From Amborella trichopoda (taxonomy: Eukaryota; Streptophyta; Magnoliopsida; Amborellales; Amborellaceae), in the NCBI RefSeq assembly GCF_000471905.2, contig NW_006500347.1, positions 3,899,167-3,963,166 of the forward strand: a stretch of 64,000 nucleotides of DNA. The letters run 5' to 3'. A program made the position numbers and the translations under genes. Below the pieces are notes generated by a model. That model worked only from the letters and a program-made list of their open reading frames with translations, did no database searches and was not told the DNA's origin. Below are positions 57,899 through 64,000 of this stretch, piece by piece (position 1 is the first letter of the stretch; every line of letters starts with the position of its first letter).

Positions 57899-58873
57899 GC
57901 ATGTAAAATTGTTTGAATCGTCTCATCCCAATCGGGTATTATAGTTATTGTTCTGGATCTGTTAATATATCGGAATCAGGCAGTGTCCCCAAGCACCAGC
58001 ATGTTTGAGTCCGTCCATACCGATCATTTACCAAAGAACCAGTTCATTTGTAATAAATTCCGATCTGAATAGGGTATATGGTAATCGCTCCGTACCCCAA
58101 TATATCTAGATCCATCTGTATGCGCCTAGAACTAGACACCAATATATCGAGATCTGATCGTAATCTCTAGAACCAGCCTATTCGAGCCAATAGTTATTTA
58201 CGAAAGAGCCGGTTCATTCTTAATAGAGCGGATTTCTTCAACGATTCACTCATAAAAATTACTATTGTGGGGCACACCAATCTCACTTACATAGGCAAGT
58301 ATTATAACAATTACCTATCCCTTTTACATATCATCATCGCATGTAAGCAAGTATTATAACAATTACCTATCCCTTTTACATATCTTCATCGCTTACCTTA
58401 TTGGCAAGACCTTTTGCTATTGACGTGGAGTTCGCAAGAGTGACTTGCTCTCTCGTAATCTTTTGCTGTGGGATATGTCCAACCTCTACTTCAAAGCTAC
58501 ATCGGTGATTTAAACATATGAACAATTTAACAATGTAAAGATTTAAACATATGAACAATTTAATAATGTAAAGAAGGTCGTGTATAATTCAATCCTTGTT
58601 GCGGCAGTAAAGACTAAATCATAAATTATAAAAAAAGACAGAAAAAAGATGGATTAAAAAATTAATATGAAATTATAATGCGTACTTATGTTGGTCTAAA
58701 TCATAATTACAAAGAAGAGAGAAAAAGATGGATTAAAAAATTAATATGAAATTATAATGCGTACTTACGTTGGTCTTTACCCACGGTTAAATCATAAATT
58801 ACAAAAAAAAAAAAAAAAAACGTAAAGTAAAGAAGACGGTATACTAAAACTAAATAATTATTATTATTGGTAG
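57899..58873. repeat. Block B, right part with local tandem duplications
   Basis: Matches block A 31030-31440 and 31966-32400. It contains a tandem copy of 'gcaagtattataacaattac' (58296 and about 58344), of 'aaacatatgaacaatttaa', and of a unit with 'ttaatatgaaattataatgc' that continues across the assembly gap. Confidence 0.6.
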
Positions 58874-59015
58874 NNNNNNNNNNNNNNNNNNNNNNNNNNN
58901 NNNNNNNNNNNNNNNNNNNNNNNNNNNNNNNNNNNNNNNNNNNNNNNNNNNNNNNNNNNNNNNNNNNNNNNNNNNNNNNNNNNNNNNNNNNNNNNNNNNN
59001 NNNNNNNNNNNNNNN
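58874..59015. other. Assembly gap (142 N)
   Basis: The gap lies inside a local tandem repeat: 'taatatgaaattataatgcg' is on both sides. The true copy number is unknown. Confidence 0.95.
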
Positions 59016-59697
59016 TAATATGAAATTATAATGCGTACTTACGTTGGTCTTTACCCACGGTTAAATACAATAAATTAACTAAAAAAAAAAAAAAAAAAAA
59101 AAAAAGAAGGAAAGAGACGGATTCAAAAAATAATATTTATTATATTGGTAGGATCTATATAGAGTTTAACATATTCCATATCAAAACAAAATAAAGAAGG
59201 ATTTTTCAATTTTTTTGTTTCCATTTTATTTTTTAAGTTTTCATATTTTATTTTATTACATTCCATTAACATTTTTATCTCTCCCTTGCTTAAACAAGGG
59301 CAAGTTCGTCTACAAAAATAAAATAGTCTATAAAATAAATTTTATTTTTTATTTTTAGATTAATAATATTTATTCTTTTTTCATAATTTACAAAAAATAA
59401 AAGTACATATAGTTAAGTTTTAACTGCATATAACTACAAAAATAAATCCATATAATTGATTTATAAAAATTAGTATAATTATAAATTTATTATTGTTTAT
59501 TTATCTTAATAAATTGTTAAACTTATAATCATGTAAATATAATTAATTAAAATCATGTTGAATGAAAATAATTATATAAACATTGTTTAATTATTTACTA
59601 TAATTATGTTGAAATTGTTATTGCTATACTGAAATTTTTATTGCTACAAATACATTAAAACAACACTTAATTTAATGTATTAAATTGCTGCATCAAG
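59016..59697. repeat. End of block B: AT-rich dispersed repeat
   Basis: Collinear with 32390-32990 of block A. Homology stops at about 59697, where the C3 LTR fragment starts. No gene. Confidence 0.55.
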
Positions 59698-60530
59698 GGT
59701 CTAATCCCAGACGTCGGTTTAGCAGTGGAATAAAGATAGCTCTCTTTCTGAACAGTGATTGGTTTAGCTGTGGAATAGAGATGGGTTTCTTCCTGGACAG
59801 TACTTTAACTGTAGAATAGACATAAGAGATCTATGTGATCGGGAGAGTGGGTCTAAAAGGGTTTGCTCGTCTGGGCTTTGTCGAGGGTTAGAGAGGTAAC
59901 GCTATGTCCCAAAATCTATTATGTAACTTTCATTGGTACATTGGGTTTCAATTTGTCATGCCCATGGATGTAGCCCTCTTGGGGTGAACCACATAAATCT
60001 TTATATTCTTGTGACGTGTGTGTTTCATGCTTTATTTCTCGTATTATGGCACGTGCTCTCTCCTATTTTGTTTCTAGCAGTATAAGTACACGATCTTGGT
60101 GGGATCCAACTTTTGAGACTCCTGTTTTCGCATCTAAAAGGGTTATTAAATCCTAACAATTAGTATCAGAGCACATAGTTCAGTACAGAGCTAGTGTTTG
60201 TGCATTCGGTTGAACAAAAACACATGGCAAAGTATGCAAGTGTTTTATTTGAGGTGGAGAAATATGATGGCAAGCACAATCTTTCTAGAAAGAATGATAA
60301 TAGAATTTACTTGGCAAAAGAAAATGAATTCATAAAGATATCCATTGGATGTTGGTATGATGAGCATGTGATTTTGATATTAAGGCGGAACTTGTTGTAT
60401 ATGGTGATATAAAAAAATCATCAACATAAGGAAATCCTATATATGCAGGATTGAGAATGATATTGATAAGTTTCCTCAAGGAAATAGAAATCCAAAAATA
60501 TTAGGACTCTGGGATATATCTTTGGGTTCT

Positions 60531-60563
<33 letters not shown>
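59698..60563 (+). mobile_element. Family C3 Copia fossil (C3b)
   Basis: The 3' part of an LTR (59698-60158, ending '..aaatcctaaca') is followed directly by a Met-tRNA-type primer site ('tagtatcagagcac'). Next come a short gag-like start (about 60224-60300) and the beginning of the second LTR (60393 to about 60535, '..tgttgtatatggtgat'), then an (AT)n run at about 60534-60562. Most of the element is gone. Confidence 0.65.
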
Positions 60564-60565
<2 letters not shown>

Positions 60566-61480
60566 AAAATACTATGCAATGCTTATAGGCGAAAATGAAC
60601 AGTGATTTCGCCTACTCCCATTATCGTCCAAAGTATTTTGTTTGCTTATTACAATTGATTAGTCTTAGATTCAATTCGGATCCACTTCTGGTCCGAGCTG
60701 AAACCTTCTGGGTCGACGTCCAGGAATGTACCCGGTCTAGCCCAAGTCCGAACCAGGGTCACACCCAGGTCCAAACCTAAGCCCTTTTTGGTCTGAGCTA
60801 CGGCTCACGACAAATCTCACCTAGACCTAAGTCTGAATCCACATTCAGTATAAATTTGAAACCTTTTGGGTCCAAGTCCAGCCTTGTGCCCAGCCTAGCC
60901 CATGTCCGAACCAGGTTCACACCTAGGTCTGAACCTAGGCCCCTTTTGGTCTGAGCCAAGGCTCGTGCCTAACCCAACCTTGATCCAGTTTGGGTCAACA
61001 ACCGGTCTGATATTCAAAACCCTCTAGGTTTAAGCTCATGCATGTGCTTAGCCTAGCCCAGGTCCAAACCTAGGCCCCCTCTCGGTCCGAACAAGGACTC
61101 GAACCCATATAGTCTAGATATCAGTCTAGGTCCTAGCCTAGGTCTAAGTATATAATTGCCTCTAGAACTAAACTAGGTTCATCTTAGCTCAAGGTTCAAA
61201 CTGAAATTCATCGAGTCTAGCAAGATTCATCCAGTCTGGTCCTAAATTATGTCTAGATTCAGAGTTGTCCCTAGACCTAGACAAGGTTAACCTGTATTCT
61301 GTCTAGGTTTAGCTAGGTTCGAGTCTTAGTCCAACTAGGTCCATTGAGGCTCAAGCAAAGCCTAGTTTACGCCCATGTCCAAGCCAAGTCTAACCTTCTA
61401 ATTTAGCACAAGTCTAGGAGTCATAGCCCAATATCAAAGCAGAGCAAGGTCCAACCCTATGACTCCCACCTAGTCAAGTT
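60564..61480. repeat. Degenerate CCTAGGTCCGAACC-type repeat field
   Basis: From about 60650 the sequence is dominated by drifting copies of 'cctaggtccgaacc' and 'ttggtctgagc', without a fixed period. It may be the leader or LTR of the Gypsy-like element that follows. No coding sense. Confidence 0.5.
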
Positions 61481-64000
61481 CCAGGGAACCCAGTCAGTCT
61501 GAGAGGCACCATCACAGTGCTCCCTCACAAATCCATAACACTTGTGTTAGTGATCCGAGTTTCTACCCACATAGAACCATACCTAATGGTCTGAGACACT
61601 CAATTGGTAACCCTCAAGGCCATGATGTAGAAGCTGCGAGCCGACAGGTTAGTAAAATCAAGGAGTTAAGCATGGGGTAATCCTCTAGGACATGGGGGTT
61701 AGACTTACATCTAGTCAGCATCCCAAGAGTAAGGCCCCAGCCCAAATCCTTGAATCAACCAATCCCAGCCGTATTAACCCCAATGTTCAGCATTCTAGGC
61801 TTAGTAATCACCCAGTTAGGGAGTAAGTGGGTTCACACACAGTTAAGGAAAGTCTACCAAAGCAACCCAGCATCAGTAAAATTCAAAGTTTTGACCTAAC
61901 TAAGTATCAAGACAATCTTAGGGTGCATGCATACTTTCAAGACCTGTTGAGGTGAGGGTATACCATCCAACATAGTCAATCCAAGCATGTTAGGTCAGAA
62001 GCACAAGCTATAAGGTATGCCCAACCTGTTGGCCCAAACCAGGATAACCCTACAGGTGCTAGCTTGCCAATCCAATCGACTAGCGGCCAGGGGTCTAACT
62101 CTAGTCATCACTCAAGCCCAGGACTACTTAGGGGGCTGACTCCATCTGACAATAGCTATGGACTCCCTTCACTCTTCCGGTCTAGTTTTACGACAAGAGA
62201 ATATCCCAACCTCTACGTCAAATCATCCAATCAAGGTCAGGGACAGATGGACCTCATTGCCCAAGGTCAGAGGTCTAGCCATCATAGCAGCTCAAATTGT
62301 CCATCCTAGTCAAGTGGTGATCCTATCATGCAGGCCTTCTTGCATGGCCATGTAGTTCAAACTCCGAGAGACAGGTATGCTCTTGCCCCAATTCAACTCG
62401 GGTGAGTCTATAAGCCGACAACCGGCACACCAAGTTCAAGATACTCCCCAGGCTCAATCTTTGGGGCAACTTGCTACATGGGTCCAACAGTCAATCTATA
62501 CAAGCCACATACCACAAATCCAGGTTCAACAAACCATGCAATCGAGCCAGGTCACCGTTATACCAAGCCAAGTCACCGTTATACCAACGGCCCAATTCAT
62601 CAACATGAAATGCCTTCAAGAATCTTTTGAGAGAATAAGAATATGAGATTTCTCAACTCCTAAATCATACGTACAAGAGACTCTAGGATACCTAAAAGAT
62701 CTACCAGTCGGGTTTCTGATGCCACAATTCAAAAAGAAGTTTTATGGAAAAGAGGACCCTGAGGTACACATCAATGCTTACCTATTAATAGCTCATACAC
62801 TGTGAGACTTACCTAACCAACTTAAGGTCATATTCTCTCATATCGTATCAGAAGAGCCTCTGATGTGGCACTGAAACTTCATAAAAGATAACCCTCAAAC
62901 AACTTCTAATGAAATATTCATGCAATTTTCTTCCCGTTATTATGGGGGAAGACCAAGACCCATCACCCTTGGTGAGTTAACATCCACCAAGCAAAAGTTA
63001 GGCGAGTCTCCTTCTGACTTTATAATAAGATTTAGAGAGGTCGCTATACGAGTCGCTGAAACTTCACTCCTTGAATCTGTGAAGATAGGCATGGCATTAG
63101 AGAACATGACCCATGAATATGTCACCTTCTTCAGTAAGGGGGTGATCCTTTACTCGTTTGATTTTATGTTTGAAATAGTATCACGATATGAGCGAGTCAA
63201 GGATGATGAAGCTAGAGTCTTTCGTAGCCTGATGATAGTCAACCCTCCACAAGAAGGAGAAGGGAATGATGACTCGACTGGTGAGGAACCCTCTTAAGAA
63301 GGAGAGGTGAACTTGATTGAGAAAAGTGTCCATTCTACAAACCATCCATGAGAAGAGACTAAAACTTACTCAACTACATGGAGAATGCAGACTTTCATGA
63401 AAAGGGAATTCACTCCCGTTGATGATCCTTTTAACCCATCAGTATAAGTGAATGCGATAAAAGACGTCTCACATGCGTGGGATGGTGAATTAAACTCACA
63501 AGGGATTCGAGATAAACTCGAGCATAAGCTTGGTCAATGCTCCAAAACTAGCGATTCCTTGAATCATGGAGACAAAGTTAGTTCGAGGCTAGTTATTCAA
63601 GAGAAAATAAAAGAACAAATATTTAAAGAAAACTTATCACCTTGAGAACTAGAAACACTAAGGAAAGATGACCTGTTAAAAATTCTAAGGGGACCTCCCG
63701 AACCACCTTCATAAGATTTATTGAATGATCCACCAATCTGGGATAAAGAATTGGATATTAAAAATCCAACCATGTTACCTCTTCAAGAGGCAGGCTCTCT
63801 AAAAGTCATTAACGACATGAGCACAACTGCGATAACAGGAGCACCCCCATATCAAGTCTCATGAAGAACATGTTCCTAACGAAATAGAAAGCTCTGCAAG
63901 GGCAACCCCATCAAACTACTTAATAGGGGCAATATTCTCTCATGAAGAGAGCACAGTAGGAGCAGTTAATGAGATTGAGCCCTTATTTGTTAATTCTTAA
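61481..64000 (+). mobile_element. Ty3/Gypsy-like fossil, gag region, runs off the window
   Basis: The gag core is recognisable between about 62720 and 63300, with landmarks QFSSRYYGG, GESPSDFIIRFREVA and MTHEYVTFFS in family order. Upstream Gln/Ser-rich sequence (62064-62640) and downstream charged sequence (63300-63850) probably belong to the same polyprotein. Protease and reverse transcriptase would lie beyond 64000. It is broken many times. The lineage is not certain. Confidence 0.65.

Noticed and set aside
60586-60614. Short inverted repeat TAGGCGAAA / TTTCGCCTA
   Set aside because: Only a 9-bp stem with no further structure; not enough to call an element.

Overview
This window looks like nuclear DNA of a flowering plant. 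It holds small intron-split genes with plant-only or plant-typical products, two group-E family-1 glycosyltransferases with the plant PSPG box, and abundant plant LTR retrotransposons and MITEs in an AT-rich background. The species cannot be fixed from sequence alone. Host genes are sparse: the 3' six exons of a mitochondrial basic amino acid carrier (BAC1-like, + strand, 2341-3844), a complete three-exon DRM1/ARP dormancy/auxin-associated gene on the minus strand (8330-8834; exons too short for simple ORF calling), a UGT88-like glycosyltransferase pseudogene (25441-26886) and an intact paralogue (54035-55483).

The two UGT genes lie in a segmental duplication. Block A (about 25070-33000) and block B (about 53440-59697) share promoter, gene and several kb of downstream DNA. 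Each block acquired its own insertions afterwards. Block A has a 2.9-kb solo LTR (27286-30212, TSD CTTTC) and a 507-bp MULE-type MITE (31450-31956, 9-bp TSD). Block B keeps the unoccupied site for both. Block B in turn carries a 1.4-kb segment missing from A. Both UGT genes contain an in-frame GTGGGC hexamer run that encodes Gly-Val repeats and forms a canonical G-quadruplex motif.

The DNA between the blocks is mostly stacked LTR elements: a 7.8-kb Copia-derived element with nearly 2-kb LTRs (33815-41602, TSD GTTAT); an older Copia family (41755-51258); inside its LTR an 8.1-kb Tnt1/Tork-like Copia (42035-50140, TSD GAAAG); inside that a minus-strand long-LTR element (46410-48830, TSD GGGAT); then a solo LTR of the same long-LTR family (51575-53297). 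A third solo LTR of that family lies at 11004-12889 (TSD AACCG). All LTR elements seen here are broken fossils. A decayed Ty3/Gypsy-like element runs off the right edge (about 61480-64000).

Other architecture: a 2-kb composite minisatellite (21948-24020) just upstream of the UGT pseudogene, several MITEs that share an interior but not their termini, a 403-bp foldback element, a perfect 21-bp-stem hairpin, and a possible Pol III-type (USE plus TATA) non-coding transcription unit at 12979-13152. The most unusual signal is in the long-LTR family: each LTR carries a row of short hairpins whose stems differ in sequence from unit to unit but stay paired. A similar hairpin row is seen in the apparently unrelated 2.9-kb solo LTR. 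Two assembly gaps (46598-46617 and 58874-59015) fall inside repeats.
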